From positions 3,060 through 67,059 of the forward strand of contig NZ_CALISE010000013.1 in the NCBI RefSeq assembly GCF_938041965.1: a stretch of 64,000 nucleotides of DNA, written 5' to 3'. Below the pieces are notes generated by a model that saw only the letters and a list, made by a program, of their open reading frames with translations, searched no databases and had not been told where the DNA came from. This document shows, in pieces, positions 35,607 through 45,384 of the stretch. Numbering within the stretch: position 1 is the first letter of the stretch; each line of letters begins with the position of its first letter. The stretch comes from an uncultured Mogibacterium sp. (GTDB taxonomy: Bacteria > Bacillota > Clostridia > Peptostreptococcales > Anaerovoracaceae). A program made the translations under genes and the position numbers.

Positions 35607-38459
35607 ATGGAGAAAAACATAGTTATTAAAGGTGCAAAGGAGAATAATCTTAAAGGTGTAGATCTTACGATTCCTCGTGATAAGATGATTGTATTTACCG
35701 GGCTTTCGGGCTCTGGCAAATCCTCGCTTGCATTCGACACGATATATGCTGAGGGACAGAAGAAGTACGTGGAGTCACTTTCCTCGTATGCGAGGCAGTT
35801 TCTCGGCCTCATGAAGAAGCCAGATGTGCAGTTAATTGAGGGGCTTTCACCGGCGATTTCAATTGACCAGAAGACCACTAACAAGAATCCAAGGTCGACT
35901 GTAGGAACCGTTACGGAGATATATGATTATCTGAGGCTTCTATATGCTAGAGTTGGGATTCCTCACTGTCCAGTGTGCGGCAGGGAGATTTCCAGCCAGT
36001 CCGTAGACACTATTGTGGATCATATAATGGCTCATGATGAAGGTACCAGACTAACCATCATGGCACCGATTATCAAGGGTCGTAAAGGAGAGCACAAGAA
36101 TGTGATCTCCCGTATCAAGAGAGATGGGTTTATCAGAATTAGACTCGATGGCGAGATGGTTAGGGTCGATGAGCAGGAGGAATTTAACCTAAACAAGAAT
36201 CTGAAACATACAATAGATATCGTTATCGATAGAATCGTACTAAGACCTGAAAATAGAAGCCGTATCGCTGAAGCGGTGGAACTCGCTGTACGAGAGGGTG
36301 AAGGCGCTACCAACGTTCTGTTTCAGTCTAAAGATGAAGATGGCAAGGCGAAGGACGCAGAGGAGACCTTCAGCACTCAGCTTGCCTGCCCAGAGCATGG
36401 TGTGGGAATCGAAGAGATGGAGCCTAGAATGTTTTCATTCAACGCACCATATGGATCTTGTGAGACGTGTACGGGTCTAGGGTTTACGCTGAAGATTGAC
36501 GATGATAACGTCGTGACTGAACCAAGTAAGAGCATCTTGGATGGTGCGATGGGGCAGGTGTTCTCGACGATGGATGCTATGGGATTCTACCGCCAGATGC
36601 TAAACCAGCTGGCAGTAGACCATAAGACTGACCTCAGCGTCCCTTACAAGGATCTGCCGATAGACTTTAGAAATGAGCTGCTACATGGAACTGGTAGTCG
36701 TAAGCTAAAGTACACATATACAAGCAAGTCTGGCCGTGTATCTCATATGAATCATACGTTCGAAGGCGTTATTCCAAGTCTTGAGAGAAGATACGGCGAG
36801 ACTAATTCAGACTATATAAAGGAAAAGATCGCTGGCATGATGACAGAGGCGATATGCCCGACTTGTCATGGTAAGAAACTGAAGGATACGGTGCTAGCCG
36901 TTACAGTTGGCGGAAAGAATATCATCGAGCTGACTGATCTATCGGTAGAGCAGGCGATTCTATTCTTTGAGAAGCTAGAGCTGACTCCGAGAGAGCAACA
37001 GATATCTAGGCTTATCACCAAGGAAATTAGAGAGAGGCTGAGATTTCTAAAGCAGGTAGGGCTCGGGTACCTGACGCTGTCACGTGCCGCAGGCACACTC
37101 TCGGGCGGAGAATCCCAGCGAATTAGGCTGGCTACACAGATAGGATCAGGGCTCGTCGGTGTGCTATATATCCTGGACGAGCCTTCAATTGGACTCCACC
37201 AGCGCGATAACGACAAGCTACTCGGAGCTCTAAGAAACTTGACCGATATGGGTAATACATTAGTCATCGTTGAGCACGATGAGGATACGATGTATGCGGC
37301 CGACCATATCGTGGATATCGGACCTGGAGCTGGAATCTACGGTGGAGAGCTGGTTGCTCAGGGAACTGTAGACGATATCAAGGCATGCAAGGAATCTATA
37401 ACTGGACAGTTCCTATCCAGTGCGCGCAAGATCGAAGTTCCTAAGACCAGAAGACCTGGGAGCGGTAAATACCTCGAGATTATTGGAGCTAAGCAGAATA
37501 ATCTTCGCAATATAGATGTTAAGATTCCAGTAGGCAAGCTCGTATGTGTAACTGGAGTATCTGGTTCTGGCAAGTCATCGCTTGTAAATGAAATCCTTTA
37601 CAAAGGTGTAGCAAGTGTTACAAACAAATTGCAGGAAAAGCCTGGTGAGCATAAGGAGATACGTGGTATTGAGAACTTCGACAAGGTTATAGATATCGAT
37701 CAATCGCCGATTGGGCGCACCCCGAGATCAAACCCTGCAACTTACACGGGAATGTTCGACCCTATTAGAGATCTCTTTGCACAGATGCCAGAGGCTAAGA
37801 TGAGAGGATATCAGAAGGGACGGTTCAGCTTCAATGTAAAGGGTGGAAGGTGTGAGGCCTGCCGCGGAGATGGTATCACCAAGGTAGAAATGCACTTCCT
37901 GCCAGATGTGTATGTACCGTGTGAGGTGTGCGGTGGTGCTAGATACAATCATGAGACACTAGAAGTAAAGTACAAAGGCAAGAATATCTCGGAAGTCCTC
38001 GAGATGAGTGTCACAGAGGCGCTGCCATTCTTTGAGAATCACAGGTCCATCGAGAAATATCTGCAGACGCTCGATGATGTAGGCCTCGGATATATCAAAC
38101 TCGGACAGCCATCAACTCAGCTATCTGGCGGTGAGGCACAGAGAATCAAGCTAGCGACTGAGCTTTCCAAGAAGAGTACCGGCAAGACTCTATACATATT
38201 AGATGAGCCGACGACTGGACTTCACTTTGCAGATGTTGAGAAGCTGATGTACGTGCTCAATAGGTTGACTGATGAGGGCAACACCGTGGTGGTAATTGAG
38301 CATAATCTTGATGTAATCAAGTGTGCGGATCATATTATCGACCTAGGTCCAGAGGGTGGCAGCGGTGGTGGGACCATTGTGGCTACAGGAACACCTGAAG
38401 AGGTTGCTAAGTGTGAGAAGTCATTTACTGGACATTATCTAAAAAAGATGCTTAGGTAG
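35607..38459 (+). CDS. uvrA: excinuclease ABC subunit UvrA
   Basis: Damage-sensing ABC ATPase (950 aa). The two nucleotide sites are complete: [14 protein letters not shown] with [16 protein letters not shown], and [13 protein letters not shown] with [15 protein letters not shown]. Zinc-binding cysteine pairs appear as CPVCG/CPEHG, CETC/CPTC and CEAC/CEVC. It loads UvrB onto lesions. AAAGGGT precedes the start, and a strong terminator follows the stop. Confidence 0.98.
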   Translation: MEKNIVIKGAKENNLKGVDLTIPRDKMIVFTGLSGSGKSSLAFDTIYAEGQKKYVESLSSYARQFLGLMKKPDVQLIEGLSPAISIDQKTTNKNPRSTVGTVTEIYDYLRLLYARVGIPHCPVCGREISSQSVDTIVDHIMAHDEGTRLTIMAPIIKGRKGEHKNVISRIKRDGFIRIRLDGEMVRVDEQEEFNLNKNLKHTIDIVIDRIVLRPENRSRIAEAVELAVREGEGATNVLFQSKDEDGKAKDAEETFSTQLACPEHGVGIEEMEPRMFSFNAPYGSCETCTGLGFTLKIDDDNVVTEPSKSILDGAMGQVFSTMDAMGFYRQMLNQLAVDHKTDLSVPYKDLPIDFRNELLHGTGSRKLKYTYTSKSGRVSHMNHTFEGVIPSLERRYGETNSDYIKEKIAGMMTEAICPTCHGKKLKDTVLAVTVGGKNIIELTDLSVEQAILFFEKLELTPREQQISRLITKEIRERLRFLKQVGLGYLTLSRAAGTLSGGESQRIRLATQIGSGLVGVLYILDEPSIGLHQRDNDKLLGALRNLTDMGNTLVIVEHDEDTMYAADHIVDIGPGAGIYGGELVAQGTVDDIKACKESITGQFLSSARKIEVPKTRRPGSGKYLEIIGAKQNNLRNIDVKIPVGKLVCVTGVSGSGKSSLVNEILYKGVASVTNKLQEKPGEHKEIRGIENFDKVIDIDQSPIGRTPRSNPATYTGMFDPIRDLFAQMPEAKMRGYQKGRFSFNVKGGRCEACRGDGITKVEMHFLPDVYVPCEVCGGARYNHETLEVKYKGKNISEVLEMSVTEALPFFENHRSIEKYLQTLDDVGLGYIKLGQPSTQLSGGEAQRIKLATELSKKSTGKTLYILDEPTTGLHFADVEKLMYVLNRLTDEGNTVVVIEHNLDVIKCADHIIDLGPEGGSGGGTIVATGTPEEVAKCEKSFTGHYLKKMLR

Positions 38460-38476
38460 AATAAAGAGCTAGTAAA

Positions 38477-38508
38477 AAAAGGACGAAGACCGTATGCTTC
38501 GTCCTTTT
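38477..38508 (+). terminator. rho-independent terminator of uvrBA
   Basis: AAAAGGACGAAG (38477-38488), 8-nt loop, CTTCGTCCTTTT (38497-38508). A and T runs on both sides allow use from both strands. Confidence 0.92.
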
Positions 38509-38588
38509 ATGTTGTGTGCTTAATGGCTTTATAGCCCTAGAGAGCAATCAAAGTCTGCAGGGTATGAGATAATACTAAGACTATAGAG

Positions 38589-39635
38589 CTATATAATATC
38601 CTCTCTTCTGTTTTCCAGATCAACCTGGATGCTTGCATTAGTTCCAGCTACTTCCTTGGTGACCTTGGAAGAAGTGTTCTTAAGGCAGCTATCATTGTAG
38701 CTTCCTTTGCTAGGGATAGGTGACTTATCAATCTCCGTGTAGTCTCCTATTCCTAGAGCTTCAGAAGCTACGCCGAGATTTGATACGATGCTTGCTAAAT
38801 CTGTAGGCATGAATATCTTGGTTGCACGACCATCTGCGATATCCCTCAGAGCCTCGAGCCCTTTTAGCTTCAGAACTCCCTCGTTGATATTAGCTTCCTT
38901 TAGCTTCTCAAGACCTTGAGCCTGTGCTTCGTAGACGAGCCTAATTGATTCAGCTTCGCCAGCGGCGAGAGCGATTCTAGCTTCCTTCTCAGCTTCAGCA
39001 GCGAGAACCTTTGCTTCCTTGTCACCCTCTGCACGAGATACTACGGATTCCTTATGAGCCTGTGCCTCTAGTACAGTCTGACGTCTTTCTCTCTCTGCTC
39101 TCATCTGCTTTGTCATTACTTCTTCGATCTCTTCAGGAGGAATGATATTCTTGAGCTCTACTCGGTTGACCTTGAGTCCCCACGAATCCGTAGCTTTATC
39201 TAAAATTACCTCCATATCCTCGTTAATCTGCTCTCTTGAGGATAGTGTTGTATCTAGCTCCATTCCGCCGATGATGCTTCTGAGTGAAGTTGCAGACAGG
39301 TTTTGTAGACCGGCGATTGGATTCTCTACTCCGTATGTATAAAGCTTAGGGTCAAATACCTTTGCAAATACAACTGAGTCCACTCGAACAGATACGTTAT
39401 CCTTCGTGATTACCGGTTGAGGAGGGAAATCCAAAACCTGCTCCTTGAGTGAAATCTTGTTGATTACGTTGTCGATGATAGGAAATTTAAAATGAAGACC
39501 TGCGTGCCATGTGCATAAATATTTACCAAGCCTCTCAATAACGTATGCATGCTCTTGAGGAACTATTTTTATACAGGAAACGAACAAAAATAGTATAAGC
39601 AGAACTACTATTATAGAAATAATTGTAGTGATCAT
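38589..39635 (-). CDS. SPFH/stomatin-like membrane protein (QmcA/paraslipin type)
   Basis: 348-aa band-7 protein with one N-terminal membrane helix (residues about 2-22). The SPFH domain reads KIVPQEHAYVIERLGKYLCT and onward, and a long alanine/glutamate coiled coil follows (AEGDKEAKVLAAEAEKEARI). Such proteins form ring-like microdomain scaffolds and often pair with NfeD or FtsH; neither is adjacent. AGGAGGTTTTCC sits just before ATG 39635; the frame is open 11 codons more. Confidence 0.92.
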   Translation of the reverse strand: MITTIISIIVVLLILFLFVSCIKIVPQEHAYVIERLGKYLCTWHAGLHFKFPIIDNVINKISLKEQVLDFPPQPVITKDNVSVRVDSVVFAKVFDPKLYTYGVENPIAGLQNLSATSLRSIIGGMELDTTLSSREQINEDMEVILDKATDSWGLKVNRVELKNIIPPEEIEEVMTKQMRAERERRQTVLEAQAHKESVVSRAEGDKEAKVLAAEAEKEARIALAAGEAESIRLVYEAQAQGLEKLKEANINEGVLKLKGLEALRDIADGRATKIFMPTDLASIVSNLGVASEALGIGDYTEIDKSPIPSKGSYNDSCLKNTSSKVTKEVAGTNASIQVDLENRREDII

Positions 39636-39999
39636 GGAAAACCTCCTTGTAGGTAATTGATTTAGCATCTAGTGATATTCTCTATTAACTTCATAATATG
39701 AGCATCATATAGAAAAGTCAATGCGAATAGAGTTTAAATTAAGCAAGTAATCGATCTGTTTTGGCACTAAAATAAATATAGAAAACATAGAAGTGCTTAG
39801 TTGCGAATTAATCGCGTTTTAATATATTGACATTGTTATACATGACAATATCAATAAAAAATACTGATATTGTCAATAAGATTGTTTAATTTCACAATGA
39901 AATCTTTATAATTTTATTAACTTTTACTAAAGACTATTGCAGAATAGACCTTGATGTTTTAGAATCAGAACATGCAATTTATATTATAAGGAGTTTTTT
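39636..39999. other. AT-rich divergent region between the SPFH and AGCS genes
   Basis: 364 bases. Contains TTGACA at 39827-39832 without a clean -10, an 11-bp inverted repeat (39843-39875, listed separately), and TATAAT at 39907-39912 without a clear -35. I see no RNA gene or small ORF in it. Confidence 0.5.
39843..39875. promoter_or_regulatory. inverted repeat in the AGCS symporter promoter region
   Basis: TGACAATATCA (39843-39853) / TGATATTGTCA (39865-39875), perfect 11 bp with an 11-nt AT-rich centre, and a related TTGACATTG just to the left. It is a candidate operator about 125 bases upstream of the symporter start. Confidence 0.45.
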
Positions 40000-41397
40000 A
40001 TGCTTAAAACGATTGTTTCTTACAACGACATGATTAATGCATTCATTTGGGGTGTGCCCTCTATGATCTGCATTATGGGAGTCGGAATTTGGCTGACGCT
40101 CAACACGCGTTTTATTCAGTTCAGAAAATTCGGATATACGCTGAAGCACACTTTCGGGGCTATGTTCGATAAGAAGGAAGCTGGAGATGGAGCTCTTACT
40201 TCATTCCAGTCCGTATGTACCGCGCTGGCGGGAACCGTTGGAACTGGTAATATCGCGGGCGTCGCGGGAGCTATTGCTTTAGGCGGACCAGGAGCTGTTT
40301 TCTGGATGTGGCTCTCTGCACTTCTAGGCATGTGCACAAAGTTCGCTGAGGTTACGCTAGCTGTACACTTTAGAGAGCGTAACGATCATGGAGACTGGGT
40401 TGGCGGCCCTATGTATTACATAAAGAATGGTCTCAGCAAGAGATGGAGCTGGTTAGCGATTTTGTACTCGATATTTGGAGTGCTTACGGTGTTCGGTACA
40501 GGTAATGCAACTCAGGTTAATACGATTACGACAGCTATTGATTCGGCTTTAACATCAACGGGTGTGTTCAAACACGGTCTTCCATCGGGGGTCAACCTCG
40601 GTATCGGTATAGCGATTACACTGCTTGTTCTGATTATACTAATCGGAGGAATAAAGCGTATCGGGCGTGTAGCGGAAAAGCTAGTTCCATTCATGGCGCT
40701 TTACTATATAATCTTTGGGCTTCTAGTAGTTATTCTGAATTACAAGAATGTTCCAGGCGTTTTCAGAGATATATTTGAAGGTGCATTTGCTCCAAGGGCT
40801 ATAACAGGCGGTGTTGTAGGTTCTATGTTTATAGCTATGAGGAGAGGTGTTTCGAGAGGTATATTCTCAAATGAAGCAGGTCTTGGTACTGGTTCAATCG
40901 CTCACTCTTCAGCTGAGGTGGATCATCCCGTGCAGCAGGGGCTGTGGGGAATCTTCGAGGTATTTGCAGATACGATTGTAATCTGTACGATTACGGCTCT
41001 TGTAATTCTCTGCAGTGGCGTGAAAATCAACTACGGTAAGACGGCAGGTGCCGAGCTCACCATCTCGGGATTTACAGCTACATTCGGAGGCTGGGTTTCT
41101 GTAATGCTAGCCGTAGCACTTTGCTGCTTTGCCTTCTCGACAATATTAGGTTGGGGATTATACGGATCTAGATGTATCGAATTCTTGTTAGGAAAAGGTG
41201 CCATTAAGCCATTTGTTGTTGCTTATTCGCTAGTTGCAATTGTCGGAGCAACGATGGACCTCGGACTGATTTGGAACATCGCCGACACGTTTAACGGACT
41301 GATGGTAATTCCAAACTTAATCGCAGTCCTACTCTTATCAGGTACGGTCATCAGGCTTACAAAGGACTATTTCAGTAAAGAAAAGTCTGCTAAATAG
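40000..41397 (+). CDS. sodium:alanine symporter, AGCS family
   Basis: Alanine/glycine:cation symporter (465 aa, about 11 helices). Family signatures: GTVGTGNIAGVAGAIALGGP, WMWLSALLGMCTKFAEVTLA, and FSNEAGLGTGSIAHSSA. It should import alanine or glycine with sodium. AAGGAG precedes ATG 40000. It is a single gene bounded by a terminator. Confidence 0.94.
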   Translation: MLKTIVSYNDMINAFIWGVPSMICIMGVGIWLTLNTRFIQFRKFGYTLKHTFGAMFDKKEAGDGALTSFQSVCTALAGTVGTGNIAGVAGAIALGGPGAVFWMWLSALLGMCTKFAEVTLAVHFRERNDHGDWVGGPMYYIKNGLSKRWSWLAILYSIFGVLTVFGTGNATQVNTITTAIDSALTSTGVFKHGLPSGVNLGIGIAITLLVLIILIGGIKRIGRVAEKLVPFMALYYIIFGLLVVILNYKNVPGVFRDIFEGAFAPRAITGGVVGSMFIAMRRGVSRGIFSNEAGLGTGSIAHSSAEVDHPVQQGLWGIFEVFADTIVICTITALVILCSGVKINYGKTAGAELTISGFTATFGGWVSVMLAVALCCFAFSTILGWGLYGSRCIEFLLGKGAIKPFVVAYSLVAIVGATMDLGLIWNIADTFNGLMVIPNLIAVLLLSGTVIRLTKDYFSKEKSAK

Positions 41398-41428
41398 ATT
41401 TGATTTTACAAGTACATAAGAACATTAT

Positions 41429-41462
41429 AAAGACTCTCATCCGAAAGGACGGGAGTCTTTGT
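41429..41462 (+). terminator. terminator of the AGCS gene
   Basis: AAAGACTC (41429-41436) / GAGTCTTT (41453-41460), with a few more weak pairs inside the loop, then TG and T-rich sequence. Confidence 0.75.
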
Positions 41463-41499
41463 CATATAACGAAATCTCTCAAAAATACGGATTTTAGTG

Positions 41500-41724
41500 T
41501 ATAATACAGTGAAGTAACCGCTGGTTGCAACCGTGAGTTGACAAATTTCCAAGCATAGTTGGTGGTGAAGGCTATATCGCTACCATAAAATTAGATCATA
41601 GAACGCAGCGCTCTATGAAATGAAAATTAAAAACGAGAAAGAAATTCGAAAGAAGTTCTAATGTATTTGGAAATTTAAAAGCTTCATATCTACAATATAG
41701 TATGGAGCTCAATAGGAGGGTGTT
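41500..41724 (+). promoter_or_regulatory. long structured leader of the XRE regulator
   Basis: TATAAT at 41500-41505 (no clear -35) would give a leader of over 200 bases. Within it: GGTTGCAACC (self-complementary), GGTGGTGA pairing with TCGCTACC (8 pairs including G-U), CATAGAACG with CGCTCTATG around CAG, GCTTCATA with TATGGAGC near the 3' end, and AAATTTCCAA near 41543 with TTGGAAATTT near 41669 enclosing it all. I cannot assign it to a known riboswitch or T-box. Confidence 0.5.
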
Positions 41725-42726
41725 ATGATAATTTCGGAAAAGATAATGAGCCTACGAAGGCAGTATGGTTGGAGCCAAGAAGAGCTGGCTGATCTAGTAG
41801 GTGTATCGAGACAGTCCGTATCTAAATGGGAGTCGGCAGCTTCAATGCCGGATATACAGAAGATAATCAAGCTGAGCGAAGTATTCGGAGTGTCGGTAGA
41901 CTATCTGCTTAAGGATGAGATGGATTTGCCAGAAAGCTCAAAAGTCGTGAGCACTACCGACATAGGAACGGATGATGAAAGTCATATTAGGACTGTATCG
42001 CTTGAAGAAGCAAATGATTATATGGCTGATACAGAAAAGCATGCGGCAAGGATTGCCGGTGCCGTGTCGCTGTTTATTCTATCTCCAGTGTTAAACCTCG
42101 TAGTTGAAGCTATGGGAAGAGCAAATGATGGCGATATACTTGAACGATTATCAATAGCTGCGTTGTTATTGATAATCGGTGCAGGAGTTGCACTATGCGT
42201 GTTATCTGGCTTCAGTATGTCGAAATATGAATATCTGTCAAAAGAACACATTAAGCTTGGATACGGAGTCGAGGCGGCTGTTAAGCGCAAATATGAGCCG
42301 TTTAAGCAGTTTATGGGACAGCGAATAGCAGGAGGTGTATTCCTTTGTATCGTCGGAGCTCTACCAGGTATTCTCTTTGATGATAGCGATAAATATGCTT
42401 CTGGCTTAGCGAAAATTTCGGCACCGATTATGCTGGTCTTGGTTGCAGCCGCAGTGTATATGTTCGTAAAAGTGGGAATAATAAGTGTCAGTTACAGCAA
42501 ACTTCTTCAAGAAGGCGATTATACACCGGAGCACAAGCGGGTTGAGCAGAAGATGGAGCCATTTGCAGGCATTTACTGGATTGCTGTAGCATTCATATAT
42601 CTAATACCAGGGTTTTTACTAGGTTATTGGAATAAGACATGGATTATATGGCCGATTGCAGGAGTAATATACGGAATTATCTATAAGCTATATGAGATGC
42701 ATCTAAAGAGAAGGTTCGATAAGTAA
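41725..42726 (+). CDS. XRE-family regulator with C-terminal membrane domain
   Basis: 333 aa. Residues about 5-60 form a Cro/C1-type helix-turn-helix (SLRRQYGWSQEELADLVGVS, SRQSVSKWESAASMPD). From about residue 110 there are four to five hydrophobic helices, so the DNA-binding part is tethered to the membrane. The signal sensed is unknown. AGGAGGGTG precedes ATG 41725. It could control the neighbouring transporter genes, but nothing in the sequence shows this. Confidence 0.85.
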   Translation: MIISEKIMSLRRQYGWSQEELADLVGVSRQSVSKWESAASMPDIQKIIKLSEVFGVSVDYLLKDEMDLPESSKVVSTTDIGTDDESHIRTVSLEEANDYMADTEKHAARIAGAVSLFILSPVLNLVVEAMGRANDGDILERLSIAALLLIIGAGVALCVLSGFSMSKYEYLSKEHIKLGYGVEAAVKRKYEPFKQFMGQRIAGGVFLCIVGALPGILFDDSDKYASGLAKISAPIMLVLVAAAVYMFVKVGIISVSYSKLLQEGDYTPEHKRVEQKMEPFAGIYWIAVAFIYLIPGFLLGYWNKTWIIWPIAGVIYGIIYKLYEMHLKRRFDK

Positions 42727-42774
42727 GTCTTTGGAACGGAAGTTGTAATATTTAACCAACCTTACCAAGATAGA

Positions 42775-42811
42775 AAAACTCCCTTTGAGGTAAAATCTCA
42801 AAGGGAGTTTT
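42775..42811. terminator. bidirectional terminator between the XRE gene and brnQ
   Basis: AAAACTCCCTTTGAG (42775-42789), 7-nt loop, CTCAAAGGGAGTTTT (42797-42811), perfect 15 bp between convergent genes. Confidence 0.94.
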
Positions 42812-42840
42812 GTTTTGCTGTTAAGTTAATACGAATTAGA

Positions 42841-44199
42841 TTAAGCTGCTGCCTGACCCTTGTCTGACTTCAGTGCATAAAGCACAAGTCCTACTACGAA
42901 TCCAACTACTGCAGGTACAACCCAGTCCATTCCGATATCAGATAGTGGTAGGAAACCACCAACTGACTTTACGAATCCTTCTAGGTGAAGTGTTGAAACG
43001 GTTGCTGGAGGTAGACTCTTTATACCGTCGAATAAAGCAGGCACCATAGTGAATCCGATAGACCATCTGTAAACTGTTGAATGATAGTTGAACAGTCCAC
43101 CGATGAGGCTGACTAGTATGATAACGATAGTTAGCGGATATAAGAACATCAGTACTGGTACTGAGTAAGCGATTATCTTAACTAGTCCAAAGTTTGCAAA
43201 TGTGAACGAGATGAGTGTGAACACTACCGCCCAAGCTTTATATGAAAGCTTGTTAGGGAACATCTCACCAAATGTCTCTGCGCATGCAGTTACTAGACCG
43301 ATAGCAGTCTTTAGACAAGCAAGAGTGATCATCAGTGCAAGGAATACGCTACCTACACCGCCAAAGTAGTGGCTAGCAATCTTGTTGAGAAGCGTTCCGC
43401 CATCTGGCTGCACTTCGAATATGCCTCTTGACTGAGCTCCTGCAACAACTAGAGCGAGGTATATAACAGCCATAAGCACTGCACATCCAACTCCAGCAAG
43501 AGCAGTGGATTTAGCTATGTTCTTAGGCTCTTTTACACCGAGGTTTCTAACTGCATTGATTATGATGATTCCAAATGCGAGTGATGCAAGAGCATCCATT
43601 GTGTTATATCCTTCGAGGAATCCTCTGAAGAATGGGTGAGCAACGTACTCTCCTGTTGGAGCAGCGCTGGAAACAGAGCCCATCGGCTTAACGAAGCACA
43701 TAACGACTAGAACCGCAAGGAATGCGAGGAATAGCGGATTGATGATCTTACCAACGTTAGTAAGGATGTTCGACGGTCTTAGCGCGAAGAACAGCACTGC
43801 TGCGAAGAAGCACAGGGAGAAAACTCCAAGTACAACTGGAGAATCCTTGCCGACAGCAGGAACTACTCCGACAGAGTAAGGTACAGTTGCGGTTCTAGGA
43901 AGCGCGAAGAACGGTCCTATAGTAAGGTATAGTAGACACGTAAAGAACAAGCTGTACGGTCTCGACACCTTGCATCCTAGGTCATAGAGACCCTCACTAC
44001 GTGATAAGGAAATCGCAATAATACCGAGCAATGGCAATCCTACTCCCGTAATGATGAACCCGAAAGTTGCCGCTGCTGTGTGACTGCCTGCCATCTGTCC
44101 CATGAGTGCTGGGAATATCAGATTACCTGCTCCGAAGAATAGTCCGAAGAGGAGTGAGGCTAGAACTACATATTCCTTCATAGTGAATTTCTTATCCAT
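42841..44199 (-). CDS. brnQ: branched-chain amino acid:cation symporter BrnQ
   Basis: LIVCS-family carrier (452 aa, about 12 helices) for Leu, Ile and Val. Family features: LFGLFFGAGNLIFPALMGQM at the N-terminus, TIGPFFALPRTATVPYSVGV, and the C-terminal half with YKAWAVVFTLISFTFANFGL. AAGGGGAC precedes the ATG at 44199. It reads toward the strong shared terminator. Confidence 0.94.
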   Translation of the reverse strand: MDKKFTMKEYVVLASLLFGLFFGAGNLIFPALMGQMAGSHTAAATFGFIITGVGLPLLGIIAISLSRSEGLYDLGCKVSRPYSLFFTCLLYLTIGPFFALPRTATVPYSVGVVPAVGKDSPVVLGVFSLCFFAAVLFFALRPSNILTNVGKIINPLFLAFLAVLVVMCFVKPMGSVSSAAPTGEYVAHPFFRGFLEGYNTMDALASLAFGIIIINAVRNLGVKEPKNIAKSTALAGVGCAVLMAVIYLALVVAGAQSRGIFEVQPDGGTLLNKIASHYFGGVGSVFLALMITLACLKTAIGLVTACAETFGEMFPNKLSYKAWAVVFTLISFTFANFGLVKIIAYSVPVLMFLYPLTIVIILVSLIGGLFNYHSTVYRWSIGFTMVPALFDGIKSLPPATVSTLHLEGFVKSVGGFLPLSDIGMDWVVPAVVGFVVGLVLYALKSDKGQAAA

Positions 44200-44448
44200 T
44201 TTTTGTCCCCTTTTTCAAATAATTTGTATAAATTTAATAAAGAGCATAGCATGTTTTATTAAAAATCACAACATATTTTTGGTATTTTTAAAATTTAAAC
44301 AATGCAAAACATCGTTAAAAAAGCTCAGATGCATTGAAAATTAAACGTTTATAGAGAGTGTACAAATTTTCGAAATTAGCTAGCAAACAATTAGACGATA
44401 TAAGATAGATTGATATCGTTTGATTATAAATCTAAATGGTAAACTTGA

Positions 44449-44476
44449 TTCGGATAATATTGCATTATTATCCGAA
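44449..44476. promoter_or_regulatory. Fur-like palindrome upstream of the ECF/ABC operon
   Basis: TTCGGATAATA (44449-44459) / TATTATCCGAA (44466-44476), perfect 11-bp arms around 6 nt. The inner arms GATAAT...ATTATC resemble a Fur box but are one base further apart than the classical 19-mer. A hairpin role in RNA is possible too. Confidence 0.45.
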
Positions 44477-44496
44477 GAAGAATATACTAATACTAT

Positions 44497-44513
44497 GGTT
44501 AGACTAATCTAAC
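44497..44513. promoter_or_regulatory. DtxR-like box, first GTTAG-N6-CTAAC site
   Basis: GGTTAGACTAATCTAAC. It fits the GTTAG-N6-CTAAC palindrome found at dps, and also matches 14 of 16 positions of the right part of the DtxR/IdeR consensus (GGTTAGSCTAACCTAA). Confidence 0.6.
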
Positions 44514-44570
44514 TTACTGTAAATCAAAACTCGTCATGTTGCTTTTGTTTCAGTACCCACATGCATTTGA

Positions 44571-44586
44571 GTTAGAATATACTAAC
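44571..44586. promoter_or_regulatory. second GTTAG-N6-CTAAC site before the ECF/ABC operon
   Basis: GTTAG-AATATA-CTAAC, followed by TAAA exactly as at the dps site. It lies just upstream of a possible promoter with -10 TACAAT at 44610-44615. Confidence 0.6.
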
Positions 44587-44658
44587 TAAATTTCTACAGT
44601 ATTCTTTTCTACAATATGTATAGTATGAAAGAGAATATTAATGTTTCAGGAGATAATG

Positions 44659-45384
44659 ATGACTGAGCTTACTCTATCAGAACAGGTGAATAATGAGGAT
44701 GTGAAACATCTTAACCGAAGAAAGATTAACCCGCTTACATTAATTATCATCAATGCGGTTCTTCCAGTTGTAACTATGTTCTTCCCCGCTGATAAAAGCA
44801 TAATCATCGGACTATGTCTAGGGTATACGGCGTTACTCATCGCTCGCAGATATAAGACTGCTATTAAGACTCTTATATGGATGGCTGTGGGGATAATGTT
44901 TATCCTTTTGAATAGCTTCTATATTAAGAGCAGCGTCTTGGGAATGATGATAAATATGACAGTCTACTTTACGCCGTGCATACTAATTGCGGTGTTAATA
45001 GTCACCGATTACAATTCGTCAGAAATACTATCTGCTCTACAGAGGCTACATCTGCCAAAGATATTTATCATCGGACTCACTATCACAATCAGATACCTCC
45101 CGACATTTAGAAGAGAGTTTCGCATAATCAAGCAGGCTATGCACATTAGGGGTGTCGAGTTTTCAGTGAAGCATCCACTAAGAACCTTCGAGTACTTGCT
45201 CGTACCACAGCTTTTTAGATGTGTGAGCTTAAGCGCAGAGCTTACGGCGGCAGGACTCACGAAAGGGATTGCTACAGAGGAGAAACGGACGAGCTATTTT
45301 AATAATCAATTTCATGGAGTGGATTACTTGATGTTTGCGATTGGAGGGATAGGACTAGTTTTAATCATCGGAGGGTTAATATGA
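44659..45384 (+). CDS. ECF transporter transmembrane (T) component, CbiQ family
   Basis: EcfT-type coupling protein (241 aa). Five or so helices, with a long cytoplasmic part carrying LQRLHLPKIFIIGLTITIRY, FRREFRIIKQAMHIRGVE and the A-R-G-type coupling helix SAELTAAGLTKGI. It links the S component to the ATPase. AGGAGA at 44648-44653 supports ATG 44659 (ATG 44656 is also possible). The ATGA overlap with the ATPase gene starts a five-gene operon. Confidence 0.88.
   Translation: MTELTLSEQVNNEDVKHLNRRKINPLTLIIINAVLPVVTMFFPADKSIIIGLCLGYTALLIARRYKTAIKTLIWMAVGIMFILLNSFYIKSSVLGMMINMTVYFTPCILIAVLIVTDYNSSEILSALQRLHLPKIFIIGLTITIRYLPTFRREFRIIKQAMHIRGVEFSVKHPLRTFEYLLVPQLFRCVSLSAELTAAGLTKGIATEEKRTSYFNNQFHGVDYLMFAIGGIGLVLIIGGLI

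Larger units (their letters stand above)
44200..44658. other. regulatory intergenic region between brnQ and the ECF/ABC operon
   Basis: About 460 AT-rich bases between divergent genes. The right half holds three palindromes (44449-44476, 44497-44513, 44571-44586) and the repeated string GAATATACTAA (near 44480 and 44576). A candidate -10, TACAAT at 44610-44615, lies 24 bases after the last palindrome. No coding or RNA gene is evident. Confidence 0.6.

Noticed and set aside
41500..41724. T-box or known riboswitch in the XRE leader
   Set aside because: No T-box antiterminator sequence, no terminator hairpin before the gene and no recognisable riboswitch core; kept only as an unassigned structured leader.
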